Assembly (NCBI RefSeq): GCF_024763615.1
Contig: NC_077224.1
Coordinates: forward strand, 51,470,712-51,534,711
From: Phlebotomus papatasi
Taxonomy: Eukaryota > Arthropoda > Insecta > Diptera > Psychodidae
Direction of reading: 5' to 3'
Length of the DNA: 64,000 nt
Shown: in pieces, positions 23,150-33,419 of the stretch
How positions within the stretch are numbered: the stretch's first letter is position 1
Layout: each line of letters begins with the position of its first letter
Notes under the pieces: generated by a model
The model's database searches: none
Told to the model about the DNA's origin: nothing
What the model saw: the letters and a program-made list of their open reading frames with translations, nothing else
Position numbers and translations under genes: made by a program

Positions 23150-23491
23150 AAATACAAATTTTCAAATGTAAAATGTATTTTCTACAATTTACATCTCCTC
23201 AGATAGAAATTTCAAGTAATGTAAATTAAACAATTTTAGATTTTTATTTATTTTTTTAATTTTGTCGGGAAAGAAAAAAATAGATAGTTATGTCCTATCT
23301 TGACATCTTGGACATGATTTAATAGAATTTTTCATATTTTTTTTCTTTTTCTAATGACAGAAATAAAATATTTTAAGCGTTTGGTTCTACTAAGATATAA
23401 ATTAGACTTTCTTAAGTCATTGATACTGCATGCGTGTGTTTGTACAATCTTCCTTTAATATTTCAAAAATAAATAAATAAATCAAACTCAC

Positions 23492-23965
23492 CTTTTCGGA
23501 CGTCTTAAGATGAAGTGTATCGTATGTTTCTGCCCTTGAGACCATATTCTTCAATTTCACCGGACGAATTTGCACTGGTTTTGACATCTCAATGTCTTCA
23601 CGATTCCTCAAATCTGCAGACAATTTGCGTTGTCCAGCGCGCGGAGATGGAGATAAGTCTCGTGGCTTCAGGGAATCCGTATTCCCAGGAGCCTGGTTGA
23701 GGCTGATACTATTTCTCTTGCCAACAACCATTGGAGCAAGAGCCGTTGTGGTGATGTTGTTAACATGATTATTGTTATTGTTATTGGTGCCATTACTGGC
23801 TCCACTGCACTTCACATAATCCACAGTGTCGGTGTCACCATCGAGTCCAGGGCAGCCACCCATTTGACCCCCACCCGTGCCATTGGTCTCCATCACGGCA
23901 CCTCGTGAATTCTTTCGAGTGCCCAGTTTCAGATGTTCCAGCATTGACGACAAATGTTGGGACAT
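23492..23965 (-). CDS. N-terminal coding exon of an unrecognised gene (158 codons, splice donor)
   Basis: On the minus strand an ATG at 23965 opens 158 codons that end in phase 0 at CCGAAAAG|GTGAGTTTG, a strong donor (GT at 23491-23490). Past the donor the frame soon becomes AT-rich and hydrophobic, as expected of intron. The peptide starts MSQHLSSMLEHLKLGTRKNS. It continues with a Gly-rich patch, an Asn run near residues 60-67, a Ser-Pro cluster (DLSPSPRAGQ) and a basic stretch KPVQIRPVKLKNMVSRAETY before the splice site. Base composition is clearly richer in GC than its surroundings. The look is of a disordered cytoplasmic N-terminal region with possible RKNS and RKLS phosphorylation sites. 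I do not recognise the family. The remaining exons should lie below 23417 or outside the window. The ATG has G at -3. Confidence 0.7.
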
Positions 23966-24257
23966 TTCTCTAACTTTCTTTTTAATTTATGCTCTCGTTC
24001 TTAAAATGGTTTTAACTTTCTTTCTCTGATTATCCTTTGATAAATTGGTCAAATTGCCTTAACACTCATAAAAGTATTGCTTAAGATATGTAATTGTTAA
24101 TTTTCTTTTGATGCTATAATTTCATTAGGCAATTAGTATTTTCTTATATTACTTCAAATAGCCCATCAAATGTCACCAGTTCTTCTTGATTTCTGCTATT
24201 CCCGCATTTACCATTTCCTCGGGTACCTGGAGTCAAATGACGATGTTTTCAATTAGT
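23966..24257 (-). other. Probable 5' leader of the minus-strand exon
   Basis: On the minus strand a pyrimidine-rich acceptor, CTTTTTCGGTCACATTTCCAG, ends at about 24258 and could start the exon that carries the ATG at 23965. The leader would be about 290 nt and AT-rich. This is inferred from one splice-site match only. Confidence 0.3.
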
Positions 24258-24989
24258 CTGGAAATGTGACCGAAAAAGTATCTTTCAGTATATATGATAT
24301 TGTTGACGAACAGCATGTAAAGCAATCAATATTTGCTTTTTACAAATGAAAAAATACCCAAAATACCAATGGAAATTTTCATTTGATGTGTTGAGCAACT
24401 TTTTTTTTGCATAACGATAAATTAAGCTGGAAAACATTTGATTTGACCGATTGTAAATATTTGAACTATCTTTTAGGTATGCATCCATAAACAATGTGAT
24501 ATGCGAAATGTTTAGAATTAAAATTTGGAAAATTGCTGAAATTGCAAAATATCAAAATTGCAAAATTGCAGAGTAGGGGAACTTCATCAAGAACAATGAG
24601 TGTTGTCACAACGCTAAAATCAACACCCATTTCATCAAAACCTCAGAGAATGTTGTTTTATCGAGTGTTGAGCTAAGTATAATTGAGTGTAAGGGTTAGT
24701 GTTTTTGGCAAATCCCGCAATTGATTTATTTCAGTTTCATTTCAGACTATTAGCCTCGTTATAGGGGTATTTCCTATTCGAAATTTCCATAATAAAGACC
24801 GTAGTTAAGGAAAATATCAATAATCATTTGTTATATAATAGTTATTATGCTATTTTGTTCATATGATAACTAATTTAAAGTAAAATGGCTCGGAATATTC
24901 TTTTATTGAAAATTTATTGGGATATATAAATAAGTTAGTAATTAATTCGGATTGAGATTTGCGAAGCAATAAATGTATCAAATATTAAT

Positions 24990-25560
24990 TTTTTGAAGGA
25001 ATCTAGGATATCGTTCGCAAATCTCCAGCTATTTGCTATAGAAAATGTTAAAGCTTAAAAAGGACGAATTTTTAAATTTTTACGACCACTACACACTAAG
25101 AGAAATTTCTTTAAAAAATGCCTTTTTAAAGAAAATTGCCCCTATCCTTGTAGGCAGAAACGTCAAAATTTTTTAAAAAGGCAATTTTTGACGAAAATTT
25201 CTTCTAATGTGTAGATACCATTATAAAGAAAAATAATTTTAATTACTTTGTATACTTCCATTTTTTTTTTAAAAAAATTGTTTTGAAAAAAAGAAACTAA
25301 TAATACTCAAACATAATATTTTTCATTAGAGTGAAATTAATCAGTCATTGATATCGTCAGAAAAATTACTTAAATTTTTGGGCTATTTGTGTCCCTATTG
25401 TTCACAGAGAGAAAAAAGTACACCAAATCAGACCCTGTTGGCTTTTCGAAGATTTTATGTAAGACGTTTCGCAACTTTTGTTTATCGGTTTCATTGTTAT
25501 TGCTGCTTTTCGGTCAGCGAAAACCGTCTGAAGACCATTCCGTTTATGTACGAAAATTAA
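24990..25560 (+). mobile_element. Partial CCCTTTAAGGACGA-family copy with nested repeat
   Basis: From GAAGGAATCTAGGATATCGT to TTTCGGTCAGCGAAAAC this matches the order of blocks at 10850-11240 on the same strand. It is interrupted at about 25085-25215 by a separate inverted-repeat insertion. The left terminus is missing. Overlapping 70-codon frames here are repeat-derived. Confidence 0.5.
25085..25215. mobile_element. Nested short MITE, 'ACACACTAAGAGAAATTT' family
   Basis: The left end is CTACACACTAAGAGAAATTT and the right end AAATTTCTTCTAATGTGTAG is its near complement. Inside, AAAAAATGCCTTTTTAAAG faces CTTTTTAAAAAATTTTGACG-like sequence. It is about 130 bp. Relatives lie at 5275-5400 and 36072-36210. 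Confidence 0.6.
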
Positions 25561-25850
25561 TAATTACAGTTTTTAAAAGTCAAAGGTTAAACGGGTTCTA
25601 GAGGGCGTATTTCACAACTGAATCGTATCATATTTGAACTTACTGGAAAGGTCTCTTTCTGACAACTCCAAATCGATTTCAATCAATTATGAACCGGTAA
25701 TAAACCGATTTTTAACGGATAACTGATTGTCCGAAAATAAATAGTATCACTCCTAAGCTATTTTGGTCGATCTTTTGAGTGATTTTAAAACCGGTTAAAA
25801 TCCGTTGTGAACCTGTGAACGATAAATTTTGCATAAGCTTTGAAGCGTAG
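25560..25850 (+). repeat. Dispersed repeat, 'AAAGTCAAAGGTTA' family
   Basis: This holds the blocks AAAAGTCAAAGGTTAAACGG, GAATCGTATCATATTTGAAC, TACTGGAAAGGTCT and ATGAACCGGTAATAAACCG. They recur at 32150-32330 (AAAGTCAAAGGTTACAAAGG, GGTATCATGTTGAACTAATT) and near 22080-22260. It is non-coding. It is followed by the B-box-like repeat, as if they form one composite element. Confidence 0.45.
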
Positions 25851-25925
25851 CATCGAGATCACAAGCTCGAGCATTTCGCAGAGCAAGGGACGCTCTACCA
25901 TTGGCCATTCCTTTTTAATTTATAA
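25850..25925 (+). repeat. Dispersed repeat with tRNA B-box-like motif (copy 3)
   Basis: It contains CACAAGCTCGAGCATTTCGC followed by AGAGCAAGGGACGCTCTACC and a T-rich tail. It is the most diverged of four copies. Confidence 0.35.
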
Positions 25926-26158
25926 ATAGCATTCTTTGCAGAGGATGAGCAATAAAAAAATGAAATCAAAAAATAAAGTAAAGAAGTAAGGAGGAATGCA
26001 ATGCAATACAAAATGAATATATAATAATACCCATGCAATATTTTGGAGACAACAAGAAGACATTATATGATGGCCGTAAAGTCGTCAAATTAATGGACGG
26101 AGAAGAATAATATGTCGTTTAATCTTGAAGTCTTTTTCCGTCAGAACTTTTCAGTAAT

Positions 26159-26256
26159 GGCCTCTACACACTAGATAAATTTATGTCCATATGTGACAGT
26201 TTTTTCTACATTAGCGTAAGCAATTCACTTAAAAAAAGACATAAATTTTTCTAGAA
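26159..26256. mobile_element. Short MITE, 'CTCTACACACTAGATAAATTT' family
   Basis: The left end is GGCCTCTACACACTAGATAA, then ATTTATGTCC. The right side AAAAAGACATAAATTTTTCT followed by AGAACT mirrors it. Related ends occur at 38553-38935 (interrupted by another MITE) and 43170-43213. Confidence 0.5.
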
Positions 26257-26410
26257 CTAAACGAATATTGTACTGTACAATCTTTATAATGACAGATTGT
26301 GTGTTAATTGTCATTTAGATTTCTTAAGAATTTTAATTTGTGCGGGTTGTCCATGAGTGCCTTGATTGTAAGAATCAGGACCTAGATATGATAGCTATTT
26401 AACCACCGTA

Positions 26411-26607
26411 GGGGAAAGTACTCTTCCTTCGAATAATGTGAATTTCTTTTACTTTTCCTAAAAGATTTCCACATGATTGTCACATAATTAATAGTTGATA
26501 GATAAGCTAATTAATATTTAATAGAAATGTTTAAATCTCTTAGAAAAAATAAAAGAAAATGCACATTATTCGAAGGTATGAACGTACGAAGGGAGAGTAC
26601 TTTACCC
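26411..26607. mobile_element. TA-flanked MITE, 'GGGGAAAGTACTCTCCCTTCG' family (copy 1)
   Basis: The left end is GGGGAAAGTACTCTTCCTTC and the right end is the complement, GAAGGGAGAGTACTTTACCC. TA flanks both ends (26409-26410, 26608-26609). The inner mirror block is TTCGAATAATGTGAATTTC against GCACATTATTCGAA. Copies lie at 56248-56461 and 60689-60903. Confidence 0.7.
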
Positions 26608-26689
26608 TATAACAAATTATCAGAAATTAGTAGTGAATTAAATTATCACGCATTGATTTTTAATCCGGCTGAATCGGTATTGAATCGGT

Positions 26690-27060
26690 TAAGTATCGTT
26701 AATCGAATCATTTTTTCGGAAATATCTTTTTTTTTTTACAAGACCAAGTTTGTTCCCCAGTTAGAGGTGAAACCGTAAGAGATATCGAAATCCGGTTTTC
26801 AATGACCCACTCTCTCATAAGTGAACGTTATCTCGGACGGTCTTTTTTGCTTTTACATCATGCTTATCTCTATCCCCTAAAAACCATGATTATTTCTGTT
26901 CTTCTTAAAATCGACACAAGCTTTTTTCAATGATTTACGGGATTTACGGATATATTATGGAGGTAGTCTAGATGAATATTTCGTCCGTATTGACCAGAAT
27001 ATTCACAGTTTTGATTTATTAAAGGTGAGATTTGGATTTTTTGGAAAATTCTCCAAATTC
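26690..27060 (+). repeat. Dispersed repeat, 'AGAGATATCGAC' family, plus copy
   Basis: Contains GTTTGTTCCCCAGTTAGAGG, CCGTAAGAGATATCGAAATC, TTATCTCGGACGGTCTTTTT and a GGAGGTAGTCTAGATGAATA block, in the same order as 18180-18720. It is non-coding and ends at the TA-flanked element that follows. Confidence 0.5.
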
Positions 27061-27065
27061 GATTA

Positions 27066-27754
27066 GGGTAGAGTAAGCCCTTTTCGCCACCTTAAGGTTT
27101 TGTACCCTTGTAATTCTTACAATTTTTGTCGAAATAAAAAGAAATTTTCTGTACAAGTGCTTTGAAGCATTGTCTCTCTAATGAACCAGGAGACTTTCCG
27201 GGAATTTTTGGGCATCTAGTTGAAAAAATACATTTCCTGCAGCAATGCATGTTTCAGTACTTTTCGCCACTTTGTAAACACTCGAGTTACTTGTAAAATG
27301 CTTGGAAAAATGAGTGTCGAAAAGTACTTACACAACCGAAAAAAGTAAGCCCTATTTCACCACATCCGTATTTCTTTATTTTTTTGAAAAACATTATTAA
27401 ATAGTGATATTAGAGTGAAGCTTAGTTAATAACAAAGTGACTTTCAGTGAAAAAATATCAAATACTGTACTGCAAAAACATAAAATATTGCAAGACAATT
27501 TGTCTGAGCGTTGACAAGTTTATTAAGATCTCCATATTTTTTTGGTGACTGTTCACCTTGTCGACAATTTCTTCAATTAACTTGCAAATAATCTAGTCGG
27601 TGGAGCATCTGATATGGTTTTCTGATCCGTTGGACTAGAGGTTACGAAGTGATAGTCATTTCGTAGTTCCATGAGCTCATAATTCCTTGAAAAAGTGATT
27701 TTATTTGTAGGTGGCGAAAAAGTGCTTACTGGCGAAAAAGTACTGACTCTACCC
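27066..27754. mobile_element. TA-flanked element, ~689 bp, GGGTAGAGTAAG / TTTTCGCCAC family
   Basis: The left end is GGGTAGAGTAAGCCCTTTTC, then GCCACCTTAAGG. The right end GGCGAAAAAGTACTGACTCT followed by ACCC is its inverted partner. TA lies outside both (27064-27065, 27755-27756). The body repeats a TACTTTTCGCCAC motif several times. Relatives lie at 45504-46080 and 57329-57978. No transposase motif was found. Confidence 0.7.
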
Positions 27755-28001
27755 TATATTGATTTCGATCTTTAATGAATTACTTGTATCCGTAATTGAT
27801 TTATTTTTCTCGAGTATTCTTTTTCGGTGCGTTGGAATGTTACTAATGTCCAAAATATTCTAACTTGCAACCTGCATAATCTATTTTCTATTTCGGAATA
27901 GTTTTCTGATTTATGAATAATTTTAAATGAACCAGTATAGCGGAAAGCATGCAACCTTAGGACTATTAAAGCTTTGTACAACAATTTTTTTTTCTATGTT
28001 C

Positions 28002-28183
28002 TTAACACTAAACCGGTCAAATTGTCCGATCATATTGCATGTAATAGTGTTTAAATTTTAATTTTTTCCTCTTTTCCAAGAAAAATTTGCTGAGCATCCT
28101 ACTCACCGTGATCTATCATTTGACCGAACGCGCTAGGAAACTCAGTTAAAAACACCAAAAATGGTCGGTAGGTTTAGTGTTAA
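28002..28183. mobile_element. MITE with TTAACACTAAACC termini
   Basis: The ends TTAACACTAAACCGGTCAAA and GGTCGGTAGGTTTAGTGTTAA are inverted partners. It is about 182 bp and non-coding. It has a TTGACCGAACGCGCTAGG block near the right side. Confidence 0.6.
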
Positions 28184-28315
28184 TGGATTTGACCAGCTAT
28201 TAAAATAAAATATGGTAATCAGCCAAATTAATTTAAGACACATTGAAAAAAATTAATTGTTTGAAGCCTTAGTAGCCCTCTTGCACCTACAAATTATGCA
28301 AAAAGATAACAACCA

Positions 28316-28375
28316 GAGAGGTGTATCTTGTGAGTTCGAGCATTCCGCTAAGCTGGGACATTTTGCCATTTCTTA
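28316..28375 (+). repeat. Dispersed repeat with tRNA B-box-like motif (copy 4)
   Basis: Contains GTGAGTTCGAGCATTCCGCT followed by AAGCTGGGACATTTTGCC, closely matching the 16095 copy. Confidence 0.4.
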
Positions 28376-30500
28376 TACAAATTATGCATATTTATAACTT
28401 TCATTTGTTGGCTAATCTTACACCAGTCTCCACTTTTAGATTAAATTTCAGGATACTCTTTGCCCATAACATATTTTCAAAACCAAGACTTTATCTAATC
28501 TTTATTTCTAAATGCACAATTTTAATTTAAAATATAAAAAACAACACTTTATTCAAGCTTGGAATGAAAATGCATCTGAGAATTTCATTTTCATTCTTTC
28601 TTTCAAATAAAATTAGGACTTTTATGTTTATTTTTGTACAAAACAATTCTACATAATATTGTACAATTTTCATCGAAGAAAAATAATTACTGCAGATAAC
28701 TTTTGATCTTAAAGCTCTCTTTAAATACCATCAGAATAAAATTTTCTTAAAGAATTTCGAATGAGTGAAATTTATTCGTACTAGTGCTTAGTAATTTAAG
28801 GTTAGCTTAAATGTATTAAATTGTTTCTACAATACGTGATATTTGGTATGGGACAAATATGCGAAATTTATTAATTAATGAAGCAATTTAGACAGTTAAA
28901 TTCTGGGCAATATTATCAAAATTAAGTAAATCATGAGTAATATTTCCTCCAATGTTCATGCGGCAAAAACAGTTGGATTATTTTAGGGATCACCTTTCGT
29001 GGGATAATGTGAAATGGGTTAAACAGAGCGATTTAAATTTTATTAGGCACTCTTACTGGATTTTTTTTTCTGTGAGTTCATGTGTACATGCTGGAGGTAA
29101 TTTTGTACGCCTTTCATCCAATTAAGGGGCTTAAATATTTGACAATATTTAAAATTAAACATTTTCCATTTAAGCTCAAGAGCACGCTTTTCTACCTACA
29201 TAAACATTTATTTCCGGTGCGTTTTTGCGGAAGAAGGAAAGGAGTTCAATGTGTGAATTTTGAAGAAGAAAAGGAAAAGTGTTGCACATATGGTTTGTGG
29301 AGACGCCTGGTTGTTTACGTGACTTTGTGACACAATTCAACCCAAAGAGAATTCCTCTTGTAAATGTTGCGTAAATACAAACTGTTTTCTTTAGCTTCAG
29401 CAAAAAAAAGAGAGGGTAACAACATATTTAGCAATTTTTATATACCGCAAAAGAACGTGTATTTTTCTTCTTTTTTGAGAGATTTCGCTCCTTTTAAATA
29501 TGTAATTCAGTAGAGAAAATGTTCATAAATAGTTCAATTTATTTTAACTTTTCCAAGAGGTAACCTCTTAAGAAGTTATGGAGCAGAGGTGTTTTTTTTT
29601 TAAGTTTCCTGAAGTAAAATTATCCCATTGATAAACGAATCACGTACTATACTTCTTCATTTCTCACCAAAAGTAAATTCAGCCTGCGGCAATTGTTCTA
29701 CATTTAAAAGCAAAGAAAAAAGCGTCGTCTTCTCTGGTAAAAATTATAATTTGTCTCGAAAACGACGACGAAGTGGATAGGGTGGGTTGGAGATTTTAAG
29801 CATGGGGCAGAGTATGAGGGATTTGGTGTCAAAGTTGAAAGAGAGAGGAGCGAAATTGTGTCCTCGAATGCCATGTGGTAAATGAGGAGGAAGAAGATCA
29901 AGAACAAGAGGATTACAGAACAGCATAAGGTTTGGTGGTGTGACTCCTCAAAACTTTCCCATGTTCCTCCAATTGCTGAGATTGTCCTCCATCCAGCATT
30001 CGCTGAACCCATCATAATCATTATCTTCATGACTGCTTGTTCACCCACATTCTGTCACAGAAGAAAATTTTCATCCACAACAACATAGAAATTTTCTGTG
30101 TTTCGTTTTCACTTATCAAATTGCCACGAGTCTTATAACAAGGGTATAGCCAAAAAGTAGAGAAATTGAGTGATAATCGAAATGTCGAGAAAGATCCTTC
30201 TGATTCTACCATTTATTCTGGCTAATGTTTAGTTACGCAAGAAAATTTCTTAATCTTGAGATATTTTATCGACTTTTGAATGTTCGCAAGAGTGTTTTGT
30301 GGGTTATTTTGCAAGAATTGCGCTATTAGGTGCTTTAAAATTTTAATTAAAATTTTTACTACAGACAATTTGGACTGTTTCATATGATAGTACGAGTATA
30401 TTCAAGAGAATATACAAGTAGAGCGGGAATGTTTGAAACACACTTAGCTTGATTTTAGGACAATATTTAAAACAAACTCTAGTAAATTAGACTATTATGG
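28376..30500. other. Non-coding stretch, nothing recognised
   Basis: The overlapping frames at 29704-30212 on both strands show no domain and conflict with one another. One of them (29704-30048 minus) includes a hydrophobic run, but with no supporting splice or promoter context I do not call it. No repeat arms were found. Confidence 0.4.
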
Positions 30501-30502
30501 TA

Positions 30503-30689
30503 AAGTGTGCTAATTCGGGCGCCTCGCTATCTAGATCGTTTATGACTAATCCACTTAAAACAATATTTTTATTTTTATTTCCGTAATATAGTCACTACAG
30601 TAACATAATATAACTAGTCAAGTTTGAGAAAAAAAACAAAAATAATATTTTTATCCATTAAATAAGTGAATGCCCGGATTAGCACACTT
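30503..30689. mobile_element. MITE with AAGTGTGCTAATTCGGGC termini
   Basis: The left AAGTGTGCTAATTCGGGC and right GCCCGGATTAGCACACTT are near-perfect inverted ends. It is about 187 bp, with no coding sequence. Confidence 0.7.
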
Positions 30690-31069
30690 GACTGTAATCG
30701 ACTCATTTTAATCTTGTACCAGCTGGGTTCTTCACTAAAAATTTTGTAGCAGTGATATTTTCGCTAATGACAGCAGGTTGATTGAAAACATTTATTGTTT
30801 TTTCCTTGTGAAAAAAGTATTTTAAATCCAAAGGTTTAATTAAAAGTGAACTAGCGAAAAGACGACCCAGTTCGTGCATGCTGACTTATTTCAGTATTAT
30901 CATTATTTTATAAATTTTCTTTTGATATTTTTTTTATATTATGTTTCTGAATGAAACAGTGAATAATTCTATGGATTTAGAAGAAGTAAAAAAGAATTTT
31001 ATCAGTTCAAAAACAAGCGTTTCAGTAGCACTCTTCGGAAAACGATCCAGTTACCCCACCTTACTATAG

Positions 31070-31340
31070 TTCACTGCTCGAAATTCACAGAGAAAGCGGA
31101 GAAATCTGAAGTTCCGAATTTGTTGACTTCACGCTGTTTGTCTATCTGCTCCATCCGGCTGTCACCAGCTCTAGAGGCCAATCGGTTAGAGAAAGGGACT
31201 CGAGATTTTCGAGGGACACCCCCCAATAAGTCGACCCAAGAAATGTTAACATGCTTCTTATTTTTAAAACACGTCGTGCGATTTTTTTCCATTTTAACTG
31301 ATTTGGTTAATTATGATTTTTTGGAAAAAACATGAAATAA
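31070..31340 (+). repeat. Diverged member of the 'AGAGATATCGAC' dispersed family
   Basis: Weak matches only: a GCTCGAAATTCACAGAGA start, CGAGATTTTCGAGGGACACC, CCCAATAAGTCGACC and a TTAACTGATTTGGTTAATTA block. Two opposed frames here (31071-31292 and 31120-31335) are shadows of one another. Confidence 0.35.
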
Positions 31341-31396
31341 GTTAAATATCTGTAAATTACTTATCTTTCTTGTATTTATATTTCTTTTTGTTTATA

Positions 31397-31988
31397 GGGT
31401 AACGTGTGGTATTTCTGGACAAGGTAATTTTCGGGACATAATATTGGTATTTTGGGACACATCAAAAATCCTATAAATATTTTTTTATTATTATCTTTAA
31501 GTTCTATGTGACATATTAAGCTCTTTATGTACAAGATAAACGTAAAATTTCTAAAATTTTATTTAATTTAAAGCGTGAAATACGCGTGATTTGTGAGTGT
31601 TACATTCCACTTTTTACAAAACCTTTAGTCTGGTCAATTTTGCAGATGTTAGCACAAACAGTGCTTAGTTTTTTTCGAATTAAGTCACTTTACAAGTGAA
31701 ATTTAACCAAATTTTTTGTGAAAGAGTAAAGTTTAGACCTACATAATTAATAACATATTAGCGACTTTTGTCTGTCCCGAAATATACCACTTATACTTCT
31801 TTACATATTTTGCTATTTTGTATAAAAAATTATGTATTTTTCAACATTTTTCCATCAGAATTTTATTCTGGATAGCATAAAGAACATAAATATTTGTATC
31901 AACAAAGAAAAAAAATAATTTGAGAAGTCATTAAGCTGTTTGAAACTTGAAAGTGCTAAAAAGTGACCCGAAATACCACACGTTACCC
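31397..31988. mobile_element. TA-flanked element, 592 bp, GGGTAACGTGTGGTATTTC termini
   Basis: The left GGGTAACGTGTGGTATTTCT and right GAAATACCACACGTTACCC are inverted, with TA outside both (31395-31396, 31989-31990). An inner TTTTGTCTGTCCCGAAATAT block echoes the end sequence. No transposase was recognised. Confidence 0.75.
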
Positions 31989-32149
31989 TATGCTTGTAAC
32001 TCATATCAGAATATTTTATAAAATGATCATTTTTTTTACCTTTTCTGATTTTGAAATGCTTTTGTGATTCAACAATCAATTTAATTTAGTAATCAATAGT
32101 AATTTAGATATATTTTACAGATTATGTAGGCGTATTGTTCGTCCTTAAA

Positions 32150-32330
32150 TGAAGATATTGTTAAATCGTTCCTAATAAGGTTTTTTCAAAGTCAAAGGTT
32201 ACAAAGGCTCGAGAAAGTATATTTCTCAACCGAATGGTATCATGTTGAACTAATTGGAAAGGTCTTGGAAATTCCGATAAAACTGAACCTGTTCAGATCG
32301 CTAGATAATTTTCGGCCAGTAAACTAAGTA
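32150..32330 (+). repeat. Dispersed repeat, 'AAAGTCAAAGGTTA' family
   Basis: Matches the order of 25560-25800: AAAGTCAAAGGTTACAAAGG, AACCGAATGGTATCATGTTG, AATTGGAAAGGTCTTGGAAA. It is non-coding. Confidence 0.45.
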
Positions 32331-32391
32331 TAAGGGACAGTGAAACAGGGTATTGACCTTTGGCTCCTTTCTCCTTTTAATTTCTCAAGCC

Positions 32392-32423
32392 GACGTTTCG
32401 GACGGGTTTTCCTCCTTCTTCAG
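32392..32423 (-). ncRNA. Hammerhead-like ribozyme motif (left arm)
   Basis: On the minus strand CTGAAGA (32423-32417), a stem II with one mismatch (GGAGG against CGTCC) and GAAACGTC (32399-32392) occur in the same order and spacing as in the right arm. Confidence 0.4.
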
Positions 32424-32730
32424 GTCTACATTTCAAAACAAATAAATTTTCTCAAATATAACATTTTAAACATTCCAAACAGGGAAGAAGAAATTTATCA
32501 CAGCTGTTATGAGGGCTAACATCTATCAACTGATCAGTTTTTGTTATGTTGATGGAGAAATTGTCTACCGTGCAAAATTCGAATTGTGCTCACAGTGTAA
32601 CGATTTTTGTGACAATTTTTTCGCCAAAATTTCTATTTAAGTCTCTCGATCATTTTATTTATTGTTTAAAATGTTATATTTGATTCATTGTGTATTCTAA
32701 AGGTTTTGAAAAAAAATCCAAATTGTAGAC

Positions 32731-32762
32731 CTGAAGAAGGAGGAAAACCCCTCCGAAACGTC
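32731..32762 (+). ncRNA. Hammerhead-like ribozyme motif (right arm)
   Basis: CTGAAGA (32731-32737) fits the CUGANGA core. An A, then GGAGG pairs with CCTCC around an AAAACC loop, followed by GAAACGTC (32755-32762). ACGT could serve as the minimal self-complementary stem III, with cleavage after the final C. The unpaired A before stem II and a very short stem I depart from the classical fold, so activity is uncertain. Confidence 0.45.
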
Positions 32763-33069
32763 GGCTTGAAAAATTAAAAGGAGAAAGGAGCCAAAGGTCT
32801 ATACCTGTTTCATTGTCCCTCATATTCTGTTCAGATTGGCTCTGAGCCGATAAAAAAGGTGTATTTTGAGCAATTGAGATGTTTTTTTTATGTGTATTTT
32901 GGGCACTGTTTTGAGTGATGTTAAATCGAACCGATTATGAACTAGTTATTTGGTTAAATTTTACAAATTGAATTTTACTAACTTTCCCTAGTGATGCTTT
33001 GGGTTCTATTAAGTCACCAATAGACCTAACTTTAAAGAAACATTTAAGTTTATTATTTTAAATTTGTTT

Positions 33070-33390
33070 CGGTGTTCGTCAGAGGATTGTTTTCATCTCA
33101 AGACCAAAAAGACTCAATTTTCTCCAAAGTTTTCGACCCTCGGTGTGGGTCTTTCTGAGTGGGTCAATTAAACACTGGGTCCTTTTAACACTATACATAG
33201 CCACTAAAAACTTATTTTCTTCTTGAAAATGGGATTTTTTTGGACGATTTTTAATAAAATTAAGGAAGGTAAGGTTTTTGTGGCAGATTTTAATTGACCC
33301 ATTGAGGAAGACCCATACCGAGGGTCAACAGCTTTAGAGAAAATTGAGTCTTTTTGGTTTCGAGAAGAAGACAATCCTCTGACGAACACA
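33070..33390. mobile_element. Second inverted-repeat element with degenerate hammerhead-like arms
   Basis: The left arm (CAGAGGATTGTTTTCATCTC, then ACCAAAAAGACTCAATTTTC) is mirrored on the right (GAAAATTGAGTCTTTTTGGT, then GACAATCCTCTG). Each arm carries a GACCC...GGGTC hairpin, followed on the proper strand by GAAAACTTTGG (left arm) or CAACAGCTTTAG (right arm). This is the same layout as the hammerhead-like core at 58082-58118 but with a damaged CUGANGA. It is probably a decayed terminal repeat of a Penelope-like element. Confidence 0.45.
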
Positions 33391-33419
33391 GGAAGAAACT
33401 AAAGATAATATACAACTAC

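Larger units (their letters stand above)
32333..32820. mobile_element. Inverted-repeat element with hammerhead-like cores in both arms
   Basis: The left arm starts AGGGACAGTGAAACAGGGTA. The right arm ends TACCTGTTTCATTGTCCCT, its complement. The arms (about 100 bp each) also share GACCTTTGGCTCCTTTCTCC and its complement, and an AAGCCGACGTTTCGG block. Each arm, read on the strand where the core runs 5' to 3', holds CTGAAGA, a short GGAGG-type stem and GAAACGTC. That order is the hammerhead ribozyme core seen in the terminal repeats of Penelope-like retroelements. The region between the arms has no coding potential. This is probably a terminal-repeat remnant. Confidence 0.6.

Noticed and set aside
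29704..30212. Overlapping frames of 60-114 codons on both strands
   Set aside because: Mutually exclusive frames, no domain, no convincing splice or promoter signals.
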